Positions 1 to 10,719 of a DNA stretch of 64,000 nt are shown in pieces. Origin of the DNA: Fomitopsis serialis (lineage: Eukaryota; Basidiomycota; Agaricomycetes; Polyporales; Fomitopsidaceae). The stretch lies in the NCBI RefSeq assembly GCF_022376445.1, contig NW_025954974.1:186001-250000 (forward strand), given 5' to 3'. Each line of letters begins with the position of its first letter. Positions within the stretch are counted from its first letter, which is position 1. The position numbers were made by a program, and so were the translations under genes. The notes beneath the pieces were generated by a model, which ran no database searches, had not been told where the DNA came from, and saw only the letters and a program-made list of their open reading frames with translations.

Positions 1-167
1 AGGGTGTTGAGCAGGTAAGTTTGGCGCCTCATTGTACTGCGTCGGCCATTGATGTTGTTCGTCAGGTCCTGGACCTAGAGGAAGAGATCGCCCTCAGCGA
101 GTTCCAGAAGCTGGAACAGCGGATCTCTCGGGAGCACCCCGACGAAGCCAAGAAGGACTCGCCGTAA
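1..167 (+). CDS. 3' end of an unrecognised gene (partial)
   Basis: This is the tail of a gene entering from the left. A short exon (1-14) is followed by an intron at 15-65 with a GTAAGT donor and a TCAG acceptor. The terminal exon at 66-167 encodes 33 residues, rich in Glu and Lys, that look helical, and ends in TAA at 165-167. The stop overlaps a perfect GTAAGT donor at 164-169, so a further intron ending near 231 (ACTCAG) cannot be excluded. In that case the gene would end in a short exon around 232-240. I do not recognise the family from this fragment. The gene lies upstream of and in the same direction as HEM3, about 380 bases away. Confidence 0.5.
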   Translation, partial: GVEQVSLAPHCTASAIDVVRQVLDLEEEIALSEFQKLEQRISREHPDEAKKDSP

Positions 168-547
168 GTCCCTCTCGTATTGGTGGATGAGGCAGCGATT
201 GACATGGACTCAGAATGTCACAATACATGTCCGTTTAAACCAACGGACCAGACTAGTCCGACGGCCATCTATGTAGTTGTAGCATATTCTCGATTTAATT
301 GTATATTGGATGCTAGATGATTTGAGCATCGCTGTTCCGTTGAATGTTCGGCCTCCCTGCGAACCCGAGCTAGTGTGTAAGACTTGTGTACGACACCGGG
401 CAGTTGGATCGGCGATCAGGCCGACGGGAGCGTCGATCTCGACTTGAATCCGAGTTGATCGCCCAATTGAGCAAATTGCAGTCGCTCAATAATCATGAGT
501 ATGTAGCGGCCGTTGCACAGTACTAGTACACTCTTCGTCTGACCACC
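168..547. other. Intergenic region upstream of HEM3
   Basis: About 380 bases with no supportable reading frame. It should hold the 3' UTR of the preceding gene and the HEM3 promoter and 5' UTR. I see no clear TATA box or repeated motif. Confidence 0.5.
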
Positions 548-1712
548 ATGACCAATCCCGCCTCCGTCTCGACGGGCACCCCGCGCAAGTTCACGCTCGC
601 CTCGCGGGCCTCCGAGCTCGCCAAGATCCAGACGAACATCGCCCGCGACGCCTTCTCCGCGACGCACCCGGACACCGAGTTCGAGACGGCGTTTATGTCC
701 ACCGGCGGGGACAAGAACCAGTCGCAGGCGCTGTACTTACTGGGCGGGAAGGCCCTCTGGACGAAGGAACTCGAGGTCGCACTGCTCGCGGGCGAGGTCG
801 ACATGCTCGTGCACAGCTTCAAGGACGTCCCGACGGAGCTCCCGCCAGGGTGCGAGATCGCGGGGGTGATGCGGAGGGAGGACCCGGTGGACTGCCTGAT
901 CGTGAAGAAGGGGAAGCCATGGACGAGCCTGGAGGACCTGCCCGACGGGAGCGTGGTGGGCACGAGCAGCGTGCGGCGGGTCGCCCAGCTGAAGCGGCGG
1001 TTCCCCCGTTTCGTGTTCAAGGATGTCGTGAGTCGTCTATCCTATGCGAGACTACCCATGACTACACTCCGTACGCTGCCCATCTACAGCGCGGCAACCT
1101 GTACGTACACTTCGTGCTGTGCTCTCTCGATGCATGTTTATGTCTCCAAGGAACACCCGCATGGCCAAGCTCGACGCGCCGGACGGGCCCTTCGACGCCA
1201 TCATCCTCGCCCGTGCAGGCATGGTCCGGCTCGGCTGGGGCCCGCGCATCACCGCCAACCTCGGGCCCCCAACGCTCCTGCACGCCGTCTCCCAAGGCGC
1301 ACTCGCGATCGAGATCCGCACGGACGACGAGGCGTCCCGCGCCCTCTGCGCGGGCATCACGCACTGGCCGACGGAGTGGGCGTGTCGCGCGGAGCGCGCG
1401 TGTCTGCGGGTGCTCGAGGGCGGGTGCAGCGTCCCCGTCGGCGTGCATACGGAGCTGAGGGAGAAGGAGGGCGAGAGGGGAGGGGTGTTGGTGCTCACGG
1501 GCTGTGTCACTTCGCTGGATGGCGCGAAACATGTCGAGCATACCATTGAGCGGGAGGTGAGGTCGGTGGAGGAGGCGGAGGAGATAGGGAAGCAGTTGGC
1601 GAAAGTGCTGATTGAGACTGGGGCACGAGAGATCCTGGCTGATATCAAGGAGGACCGCGACAAAAAGATCCAATTGAGCGAGGCGGCGGAGAGTGCTACC
1701 GCCGCGGTGTAA
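548..1712 (+). CDS. HEM3: Porphobilinogen deaminase (hydroxymethylbilane synthase)
   Basis: This enzyme polymerises four porphobilinogen molecules to hydroxymethylbilane in the cytosol, the third step of haem synthesis. I model three exons, 548-1027, 1090-1100 and 1151-1712, giving 350 residues, a normal length for the family. The second exon is only 11 nt long and is required to restore the conserved RGNLNTR segment that binds the dipyrromethane cofactor. The cofactor-attachment cysteine is in the EGGCSVPVG motif at about residue 256. Other family signatures are the N-terminal LASRASELA stretch, HSFKDVPTELP, and GTSSVRR. All splice sites are canonical (GTGAGT/CAG and GTACGT/AAG). The start ATG follows a CACC context. 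The reading frame shows no lesion. Identification is secure; symbol by analogy with yeast. Confidence 0.95.
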
Positions 1713-2452
1713 CTTATTCATTGCTATTGCGCGAAGTGTGAAAGACGTCTGTACTACGGAATATAGGGACAGATGTAGACAAAAGATGTACAATATTGTT
1801 GACGAGATGCTGCAAGCGGTTCTAGTAGGTTGCAGAGCATGGGAAGTATGCGCCAACCAAGAATGGTACCGGCGCAAGATGACCTTTAAGCTCCTTCTGC
1901 GTCTCCGCCGGTGCCCGCAGTTCTAGTTAGTATAGCAAACGAGAAGTCAAGATACTGTGAACTTGAAGCGGATACGGAGCGTCGACTCGGACGCGTTGGC
2001 GAGCGAGCGCTACATAGCATGTACCGTGACATCGATGCACATCACTCAAGATTGCCAGAAATTGCCTTCACTGTCCCTAGGCTCTCCCCCTCGTCCAGCT
2101 TCGAATTTTTGCAAAGCGCACCAAAAGCCATTGAAAGTCCCCACGAGGCACGTCTCCCCTTTTGCCAACCAATATTTTTACTGACATCTCGGTTTCATTT
2201 CTAGTAGCGCGCGTACCGCCGACGACCAAGACGGCGCATCTTGGTTTGTCTGGTAGTCAGTGAGCAGTGGGTTATCGCACTATGCTTGTTGTTGGAGAGC
2301 CGCGGTCTTGAGACAATGCTTTTAGTAACCTGTTTCCATGATCGAGGGTCCGAGTCCGCTGTCGCCACGCAACCAGACCTGCAGGAGACTTTCATTGGTG
2401 CGACAGCCTGAGCGCGATTACGTCGCCGTGGCACACATCCCACGTCAACGGA
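1713..2452. other. Intergenic region; the left end of the duplicated segment begins inside it
   Basis: HEM3 3' flank and F-box A upstream region. From about 2009 onward this sequence is similar to the reverse complement of the DNA upstream of the F-box gene at 49672-51302. The similarity therefore includes upstream non-coding DNA. No separate gene is supported. Confidence 0.5.
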
Positions 2453-4534
2453 ATGGACAGAGTCGAATCGATGTAAGCGTCACTGTCCCGCCGCGAGTAA
2501 CGTTATGGTTTATGTATGGGGACTACAGTACAGCCGCAACGTCCGAGGGCGTTCACGGACCTTCGATCCCGCGGCTTCCTGTGGAGGTCTGTGAACGGAT
2601 CATCGACCACGTAGCAACGGGAGTCAACCTCGTTTATCGTTTCATAATGAAGGGCGAGCCACATCTGACCACCCTCACGTCCTGCGCGCTCGTATGCCAA
2701 GACTGGTACTACTTGACGTGGTACCATCTTCGTCAACGCGTCTATCTACGGGACCGGAAGGACGTCCTCTCGCTCTCCAAGACACTCCACGCAAAACCTC
2801 GCCTCCGCGAGGTCATCCAGCAGGTCGTCATATCGGGTGGTTCTCCCGGGAAGCGTCAACCGATCCGGCACCTGGGGACGTTTGCCGCTATGCTCGCGGG
2901 CAAGGCTCCGAAGTTGTCGAGGATCGGTATACAAGATGCAGAGTGGACCACCGGCTCGGTCCGGATGGAGGACATCGGCTTCCTAGGCGTGTTCAGCCTC
3001 ATCGACAGTGTAGACCTCTCCAATGTCACCTTGTCGAGCGTCGCCCAGTTGTCGCACCTTGTTTCAGCACTCCCGCGGCTTAGGAATCTATGGTGCTACG
3101 ATGTTGACTGCTTGCAGAAACAAGTCGAGTCCCCGGCCTCCCTCCCACTGAACTGTGCAAATCTGGAGCATCTCGACGTGCGATGGGTTGCACCAGCAGT
3201 CGAAGACCTCTTTGTGCGGATCAGCCGGGCTTCTCGAGTGCCCAATCTCGAAATTGGGGTCGACGAGGAGTTGGATCCTTCCTCGGCGCCAGCAGAAGCC
3301 AGACTTTGCTAGATGCCAGTGCCACATCGGTAGAAACGATTGAGCTTCATATGTATCCCAGTTCTTCTGTTGGTGATGGTACAATTGATGCCGGCGCCAT
3401 AGTCAGAAAGTGTTCTCAGTTCTCTCTCTTAAGCCACTTCACTGATTGTTTCCTGTATACAGAGCGACATTACAACCTTTCACATCACAACAATCTGAGG
3501 CGCTTGGAAATCTACTTGTACCACCCATTCGTAGCATGGCCCTGGATCCCGCATATCCTGTCTCACATCACCTCGAAACACTTCCAGGCCATGTGCGTTG
3601 TGTTGACGTTTCAGACAGACCAGATGACCGATGTCTTGGACGGAATGTTGACGACAATGGAGGAGGAGGATGTCCTGGCGCGATTGGACAGTATATTGCA
3701 GGAGAAGCGCTTCTCCGGTACTGTGGCGTCGCGTGGCATCTGTATAGGCATTTACGACGATAACATCACTTGGACGACTGGCAATGAGCTTACTGGGATA
3801 GGTTCAGCTCTACAAGAACGGTGCAATCGGTTGGACGAGCTCGTCAAGCGGAACATGCCACTCTCACAGGGACGAGATATATTGAGGTATGTAGTACGGT
3901 GGACTTTATAAAATTGCAAAGGAAAGCTGAGTGTCCTTTGGAGCACTGTGCATAACTTCCAAGAATACGCCAGCTGGAAGCAGGACATGCAAAGGGTACA
4001 CCATCACAGTATGCGAGCTGAACAGCGGAACACCGCTGAGAAGGGGGCCGAGGGTCCTCGAGGCAGCACGGATTGACATCCTTGCAACCCTGCACAGTGG
4101 CTCGTATCGTCGCATGGAGTTCGTGCGTATACAACGATCAATATTAGGCCGCTCTACTAATTTGTTGTGCGTTCTTAACGTACAGAATTTCCCCACAGCC
4201 GCAACGCGGGTTGATAGGTCGGGGAAAGAATTGGTGCCCACTTATGCTTGTATTATGTACACATGATCACTTCTCTGAAATTGAAGAATTGGACGGACGG
4301 CGATACGGATGTTGTGCGCTCCCAGACAGGCATTCGATTGTTCTGAAACAGGCTTTCGTCGATACTGGGTGCATCAAATTGTATTCGGGCACTGCATGTC
4401 AAATGGACACATGTGTTTCGCAAGCTCATGATCACCACGAACAGCTAATTATATGGCGTAGAGTCGTTAACGGGTACAATAAGTATCAGTGAGGTGCAAG
4501 TGAGGTGCGGTACAAGAAACAGCGACCACTGATG
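2009..4534 (+). repeat. Copy A of a 2.5 kb inverted segmental duplication
   Basis: The stretch from about 2009 to 4534 aligns by eye with the reverse complement of about 49201 to 51760. The similarity covers upstream DNA, all four exons and three introns of an F-box gene, and about 450 bases downstream. It fades just after a shared GCGACCACTG near 4524-4533. Coding parts look roughly 85-90 percent identical and flanks are less so. I saw no target-site duplication or transposase, so this looks like an ectopic segmental duplication and not a known mobile element. The ends are judged by eye and may be off by tens of bases. Confidence 0.85.
2453..4076 (+). pseudogene. F-box protein gene, copy A, with a one-base deletion
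   Basis: F-box proteins are substrate receptors of SCF ubiquitin ligases. The model has four exons: 2453-2472, 2529-3378, 3463-3886 and 3944-4076. An N-terminal F-box (RLPVEVCERIID, then CALVCQDWYYLTW) is followed by leucine-rich sequence. The frame is open from ATG until about 3283. There one base is missing relative to copy B (TCGGCGCC against TCGGTAGCC), which brings a TAG at 3310-3312. Downstream exons continue in the shifted frame with strong conservation, and total exon length is 1427, one short of a multiple of three. The intron positions match copy B exactly. It is either a young pseudogene or an intact gene with a missing base in the assembly. The substrate is unknown. Confidence 0.75.
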
Positions 4535-4855
4535 AAAGGCCGAAGGAGCAGTATAATACAGTACTGTACGTATCTACAGAATGACTCAAGAGGACCACAC
4601 AAAGCGCGAGTAGACGACACGATGGCGCGTATTATGAATGCCATTGCGAGAAACGGGGATCAGTGAGCAGTGCCATCATAACCCTCTTGACATACTGACA
4701 CGATAGAAACAGATAGACCATTAGCAACCACTATTGACGGTGCTGCTCGTCGTCTCCTGTCAGATGCGTACCGAGCGACAATTGAGTGACCGTGAAAAAA
4801 GACGACGGATTGCAAGGAACCATACCGTGTATTGACCACCCGCGTGATATCGGCT
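4535..4855. other. Intergenic, nothing recognised
   Basis: Between the duplicated segment and the 3' end of the minus-strand F-box gene. Only short, unsupported reading frames. Confidence 0.4.
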
Positions 4856-6390
4856 TCAACACGCCGGCCAGTCCACGCGCAACATCCGCCAGTCACGCCC
4901 TAGTCGAGGATTGGAAATCGAGGTCACCGACTCGAAATTGACCTGAATCTCCCTCGAAAACCACGGTCGACGCCGCGCCCCAGCCCCACATCCGGGGCAG
5001 TATTCCGCGACTAGATAGCGAATGCCCAGATTCGTCTGTCTAGTCGCGAAAGACTGTATCAGAGACGTGCTGTCCGACCCAGGCCCGCGGCAGGGCATCT
5101 GGACGTGCAGCACGAGGTTCGGGCACGCCAGCTTTGGCGGTTTGGATCCGCAGCACTCGAGTGCGTCGAGCAGGCTCGCAAGCCCTTGCGTGTCCACGTA
5201 GAGGTGTTCAAGAGCCGGTGCCCTGTGTAGGAAGTCGAACAGCGCCGTCGGGGTGCTGGCGAATAGCGCGGGGCTATCCCGTAGGACTACGTGGAGCTCG
5301 CGGAGCTGGTCCATTGCGAGCATCCGTGGCAGGGCGGTGCCCCACTCCTCATCCACCGAGGTAAAGTTGTCGATGAATATACCAGTAGATTGTCCTTCGC
5401 AAATTACGGTGCGCCGTATTCCTGATCCCTTGATCAGGAGCTTGGTTACGCCGGCTACCAACGGCAGCCTAGACAGCTGGTCCAAGAGGTCGCCGTCGAG
5501 AGGTAGAACATTGATCAATCGCACGCACGTCTCCGGGTCCAGACGTATGTGTGAGATGAAGCGTTTGACACCCGCGCTCGACATGTGCTTCAGCACTAGT
5601 CTTCGCAAATGGCGGAGGCGCACTAGCGCATTGCACTGCGGAGATTCGAGGACATCGTGATCAACAAGGCTGTCCACCAACACCAGGTCTGTCAGGCTTG
5701 GGCTCGCAGCCAACAAAGGCAGTATCATCTGTATAGAGTTCTTCCCGCAGCAATCTGCGAGGTAGAGGTGCGTGAGTGTCGACGTTTGGAGTGTGGGAAT
5801 CCAATTAAGGGAGTCGAGAGAGAGGCGACGCAAGCTTGGAGTGTGCCCTCGAAATACTACGGAGTAAACTTGGCTTGGCTCGGTCGTCGTCATGCCTAGT
5901 GTCCCGGTGAGACTGAGGCTCTCAAGAAAATACGCGGGCTGCTGCAAGTATTTTTAGAAAGCTCGATGGTGATCCCGTCGTACCGTATCTCCTTTATTGG
6001 CTTGTTGCTTTGGAGGAGCGCGTTCATAGGGCGGGTGGGTTCGCGTGTAATCGTGAGCGTGAGCGGCATTATGCCAGCCCTCTCGGCCGGGACGCGTACT
6101 TGATCTAGACGTCTTCGCGAATCATCGATCCTATCCCAGAGCGCAGGTGTATCGACGATGATAGCGCGCCAATGGCGACAGACGTGCGACGCTCGAACGA
6201 GCCAGTCTATCCGCACGACTACAGGGTCCCAGATGCTCGTCCCAGGTGTATCCCGTTTGCGAGGCTGAAGACGGACATAATGGAAGATCAATGTGAGGAT
6301 CTCTGTGGGAAGCTTGTGGTTAACGAGGACCCGTGCGTTCGGGCCCTCTACCAACAACATGATAGTCGACAGAAGCTCCTTTCGCACCAT
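4856..6390 (-). CDS. F-box protein, reading frame broken at an A5 run
   Basis: This belongs to the F-box/leucine-rich class but is not closely similar to copies A and B. The frame starting at 6390 encodes an F-box of the HKLPTEILTLIFHYV type followed by a conserved SHVCRHWRAI segment and the typical W-D linker. The frame used from about 5947 down to 4856 encodes the leucine-rich part (FLESLSLTG, then repeated LxxLxLxx units). The two frames join at a run of five A on the coding strand (5951-5955). Adding one A makes a continuous protein of about 510 residues. I found no intron that would resolve the shift, because the nearby donor gives the wrong phase. It is a lost base in a homopolymer, either real decay or a read error. 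The substrate is unknown. Confidence 0.75.
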
Positions 6391-7590
6391 AGCGTCCTAT
6401 CCATGCTCTAAACTCAACAGATGCTTTACAGTCAGATTTACGCGAAATTCTCACCAGTTGTGGGCTGAATGACAGGCTTCAGTAGAATCGACGCAGGTGC
6501 AACGGCCGACATACCAAATGGTCGACTTCCCTGATATAACTTCGTTCGGAGGACATCTACCAGCCCAACGGTCGACCTGCGGCTCATCTCCTGCTCGAAG
6601 TCTCGTAGGGTATATACCATGCTTGCTATCGGTAGTGTAAGCGTGGTATATACTCGCGCGAGACGAAGCTAGCGAAGTCTTACCTAGAAGCGACGTCGTA
6701 CCGGACACTGGTCAGCGATGGTTGGTCGCTGCAGCTGAGTGGGTGTGGAACTCCTACCCATAGATATGAAGAACGAGCGCTGCATCTCCACACGAGGTAG
6801 GCATGCTCATGATGGACGCGCCGATTGCCCACGATCCAGTCATGTGCACACAGAACGGTGGATAGAAGATCCGAAGGACATCCACTGCACGGTGACTGCA
6901 GGCAACAAAGCATATACAGTCGAAATCTCGTACTGCTTGTCCGATTCAATCACAAATTGCATTCTTGACCGGTTCCAACACGCGGTACAGACTTCGTCCA
7001 CCGTCGACATGGCCAATAACCAAGATGTCCTCTTCTGACCGCTTATCAGGCATCTTGCACGTAGTTCTCTAAACAAGGACGCGAACTCGGTCTCCAAATG
7101 AACGGACACCCGGGACACGCCCTGCTGGCCTCCGACACGGCCCACCCACCAGACTTCAGCGTACCTCCATCGAGGGATTTGGAACGTCACGGTGAAAGAA
7201 CTGCGCCTAGCGGCCTAAGCCGGCAATCTGTGTGAGCTGCTGAAAACCTTCAGTGCCCCCCATGCGAGCTGCTACCGGGACAAGAAATCATCTATTGGTG
7301 TCACTTTCAGGTTGAGCATACTAGCATTCCGTCGTGGTGTTTCTGTCTTCTGTCGCAAACTACACGTCAGGTCCCTGTGAGGTACTAGTACTGCGCGACG
7401 GAGTGATCTCAACAGCCAGAATGACGGACCAAGCTTCAAGCTCTACGGTTGACGGCGTGTTTATAGACCTGTGCTTTCTGCTCACCAGATCGACGGGCTT
7501 GACGACGAGTCTGTAAGACTCAGGCTCGTGACTGATGCGTGAGCCTAGATTAGCAGTCGAAAATACGACATAACATCTTGATGATTGTAT
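6391..7590. other. Gene-poor stretch, nothing supported
   Basis: About 1.2 kb. The longest minus-strand frame (7190-6840) has no recognised motif and unusual composition. I do not call it a gene. No repeats were noted. Confidence 0.4.
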
Positions 7591-8930
7591 CTACGGAGCG
7601 GGTATGATGGGGACCCACTGGTGGTAAACCTGGTCGGGGTCGTACTTCTTTTTGACCTCCTGCAGGTGCGCATAGTGCTTGCCAAACACGAGCCTCGCCT
7701 TGTCCGCGGCGTCCTTTGACACCGTTTCATCGTCTTGATTTGCGTACCCGGCCTGCTGCTCCACGGAGAGCTGCGGGTTTGATCTCTTGATAAGGCCAAT
7801 GAGCTCGTACACCATCTCGCGACCGCGCTTCAAGTTTTCCGGCGTATCCTCGACCCAAAGCGCGTTGACGAGCATGAACGGGGCGGCGACGTGGCGGAAC
7901 GGGGTTTCCTCGCTGTGTTTGGCAGTGATCTGGTGGAGCGGGAAGCACTCAAACGGGACCATCGGGTTCGGGCCAGGCCTGGCGATGAGCTCGGCGACAC
8001 GGTCTAACGCCTTGAGCACGGTATTCGGGCTTGCAATGCGCAACACTTTGCTAATAGACACCATGACCGTGATATGCGACCGGGTTCTGTGAGGCACGTC
8101 AGATGAATGGCCATACGGGCAACAAGGGACTGCAAGAACGGCACCTGCAGCGCGTTGGCGACCTCATATGGGATTTCCCTCACTTGATCATCGATGGGAC
8201 CGATGTCAAAGAGCTTCCTGTAGAATGCTCGGCCCTCCACCTCGGGCCGTTATAGAAGAAGATGACGAGCATGACAGGCTTGCCGTTGGGCCCGACAACC
8301 GCTGTCTGGATCTGCGGGGACTTGTTGCCCGGGTCGTCCCACCACCCCACACTGGAAGTGACCTCAGTCAGCGCCTTGAGCTAACTACGGTCAGAGATTG
8401 TGACGCTGGCGAAGACGGTTTGGGGCTGGTCGTGGAGCTGGAAAACGGACTCAGAGACGACTATGAAGTTGGACCCGCCACCGCGAATGCCCATAATAGA
8501 TCGTTGTTCTTTGACTTGCTCGCCTTTACGACCAATCCATCAGCGAGAACAACGGTGGCCTAGGGACACATGCACATGAGGATACATGCAGTGCCAAGCT
8601 GAATGGGACTTACTTCGAGGACGTTGCCGAGGGTGAGTCCGTAACACAGGGATAGCCTCTGCCCAGCTGCGCCAATCTATGTCAGGCATCAGTGAACGCC
8701 TAGTCACACTGTGCGGAAAGTAGTGAGACATACGTGGTTGACCATACCGCGGCCATGCTCAATTGTGGCCTTGTCGACGTTCTCCCAGATCGGTCCGCCG
8801 CCAACATAGCCAATTTTTCGCTCAGGGTCGACGCGGGCGTGTTTGAAGTAGCGGCTGAGGTCGATGACAAGACCGCCCTCAGTGGAGGATGCGCCTGCGG
8901 GGTTGTGCCCATACCAGTGGTCAAGCGACT
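7591..8930 (-). pseudogene. FAD-linked oxidoreductase (berberine-bridge type), decayed
   Basis: The intact family are secreted or cytosolic flavoproteins that oxidise alcohols or amines using covalently bound FAD. Reading the minus strand, recognisable blocks are GGLVIDLSRYF and GYVGGGPIWENV of the FAD-binding domain, then the NDLLWA...RGGGSNF substrate-side block. The C-terminal BBE domain ends in KKYDPDQVYHQWVPI. The pieces lie in different frames. A base is missing before RGGGSNF (near 8498). An in-frame TAG follows SDRS (near 8377). A base is missing at NGPEVEG (near 8242), and a further shift follows near 8055. The first exons and start are not recognisable. At least four lesions including a nonsense codon make this the best case in the window for a true pseudogene. 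Confidence 0.75.
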
Positions 8931-9509
8931 TTCTCCATGGGCATGGGATAACACAAACCCATCAGCGGGTGATAGATCCATTGGGTGGGAAGACTGCGCT
9001 CCTTCCGTGCGCAAGGATACATTCGTAATAGGTGCAATGGGTGATGCTCCACAGTTAAGATTCGCATTGAGGTGTAGTACGGGTAGACACCAGTAGTATA
9101 CCAGACGTAGCAAAAAGCATCGGAAAAACTGTTCCTCGCGGCTTATGTCGCAAGGTGGTGGAGGGTTACACCAGCCAACAATGAGCACCCCGAGAGTCGT
9201 TCTGCGTCCCCGCGAGCGCCTGCATATCTCCTGGGTCCTAAGACAAGCGAGAAGCAAGTGACTCTAAGGCGGAGACGGGAAATGACATTGTTGAAGAGAA
9301 CAGGGAGTGGGCGCGCGGCTTCATATACCTGCGGGTTGTTTGGTCTTGTGTGCGTTGTGGCGAGACCGCGACGGTCCGACTATCACGGCGCTTCGCAGCG
9401 CCCTCGAGCTTCACACCTCCATTTCGTCGTCTTCCGTATAGTAAGTGCCACATTCATATCGCAGCTAAGGAAATATTGAAGAAGCTAGCCTACTTTCATA
9501 GTTTGACGA
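8931..9509. other. Intergenic, nothing recognised
   Basis: It lies between the decayed oxidoreductase and the E2 gene. It could contain remnants of the missing oxidoreductase 5' exons, but none is identifiable. Confidence 0.35.
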
Positions 9510-10426
9510 ATGGCTGTTTCCACGCGTCGCTTACAGAAGGAGCTCGCAGATCTCAAGAATCAAGGAACGCCAGTAGGTGCGTCCTCGCGCGACCTGCCTT
9601 TCGGTATAGACTGACAAACAGGGAAACAGGTATTAACCTGTTGAGTGCCGATAACTTTGAGGAATGGTTCCTGTCTCTGGAGGTTCTCGGTGATACTGTC
9701 TTTGCGGTGAGTCTCTTCTCCTCGCCACCCGGAAACATCGCACTCATGATGTACATCGCAGGGCGAGGTATTCTGCCTCAGGTTCCGGTTCGACAACCAA
9801 TATCCGATTTCGTCGCCAGCAGTCCAATTTGTGGTAGATGACAAGTGGAAATCCCCGATGCACCCAGTAAGTCGCCAACGTCCTGAAGTCCGGTAGATGC
9901 GCCTCGTGCTTATATACGCCGCTGCGCTCATAGCATGTATACACCAATGGACACGTAAGTTCCTCTCAATATGTTGACGATCTTTGTGTTTGACGTTATC
10001 CCTGCGTCATTAGATATGTGCCTCCATTCTGGGTAACGAGTGGTCACCTGTGCTGAGCGTTGTTGCCGTCTGCGTGACCCTGCAGAGCATGCTGGCATCC
10101 TGCAAGGTTAGTGCCACGATTCCCAGTGTATAGACAGCAGCTGAATTCTACACTGGACGGTGTGCAGAAGAAGGAGCTGTGAGTATTTGCCTGTACCGAC
10201 GTCCGGCAGCGTCAGATCTCATCATGTCCTTAGACCTCCTGGAAACGATCGATACGTCCGACACGCCCCCGATAATCCGAAGAAGGTTCGTGCGATCCCT
10301 TCACAACCATGTTCCAGAACTCATGATCTCGTGATAGACTCGCTTCGAGTATGATGGTATGTATTTCTTACTATAGAGGTGTTCCACAACTGACAGACTG
10401 GCCAACGTTGTGTAGACGACACGTAA
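9510..10426 (+). CDS. Ubiquitin-conjugating enzyme E2 of the UBE2W type
   Basis: UBE2W-type E2s attach ubiquitin to the N-terminal amino group of substrates. Nine small exons (9510-9576, 9630-9706, 9762-9866, 9934-9954, 10014-10106, 10168-10178, 10234-10285, 10338-10356, 10416-10426) give 151 residues, which I recall as the length of the human protein. The N-terminal helix (TRRLQKELADLKN), the FRFDNQYPISSP region, HPHVYTNGHICASIL with the catalytic cysteine at residue 92, and EWSPVLSV all fit. The C-terminal block NPKKTRFEYDDD matches the family-specific tail, which the last 11-nt exon completes. Two exons are only 11 nt. Every intron has GT-AG ends and phases agree throughout. No lesion was found. 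Assignment to UBE2W instead of a generic E2 rests on the tail and overall alignment from memory. Confidence 0.93.
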
Positions 10427-10719
10427 GTCTGGTTTTCCCGTCGTAGGGCGCGTGGCTGATACCATCATGTCCAGTGTATAACTATCTAATGGGCTTCTGG
10501 GATTCCAGTCGAGATTGTACAACATTTTTTACACTGATGCTTTGTATCGCAGCTGCTGGACATAGACACACCTTTGAGACTCGCGAATGCGCATGTACCT
10601 TGACCACACGCCCGTCTGTTCAGTAATTGTATTTGCTCCTTGTCGGGATTTCTAGTGTATGTTGACGACATTCAACGGCCCTCTCAGTCCGTCCGCCTAT
10701 TAATCATCGCGATCCAAGC

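Noticed and set aside
164..235. Extra intron in the first, partial gene
   Set aside because: A perfect GTAAGT overlaps the TAA stop, but reading through to the stop is simpler. It is kept only as an alternative.
5945..5960. Possible programmed ribosomal frameshift at the A5 run in the F-box gene
   Set aside because: The run does not form a proper slippery heptamer in the zero frame and no stem-loop was evident. Loss of one base in a homopolymer is simpler and fits the pattern elsewhere.
6840..7190. 116-codon minus-strand frame as a gene
   Set aside because: No recognisable domain, no splice structure and no sign of conservation. Similar frames occur by chance in this GC content.
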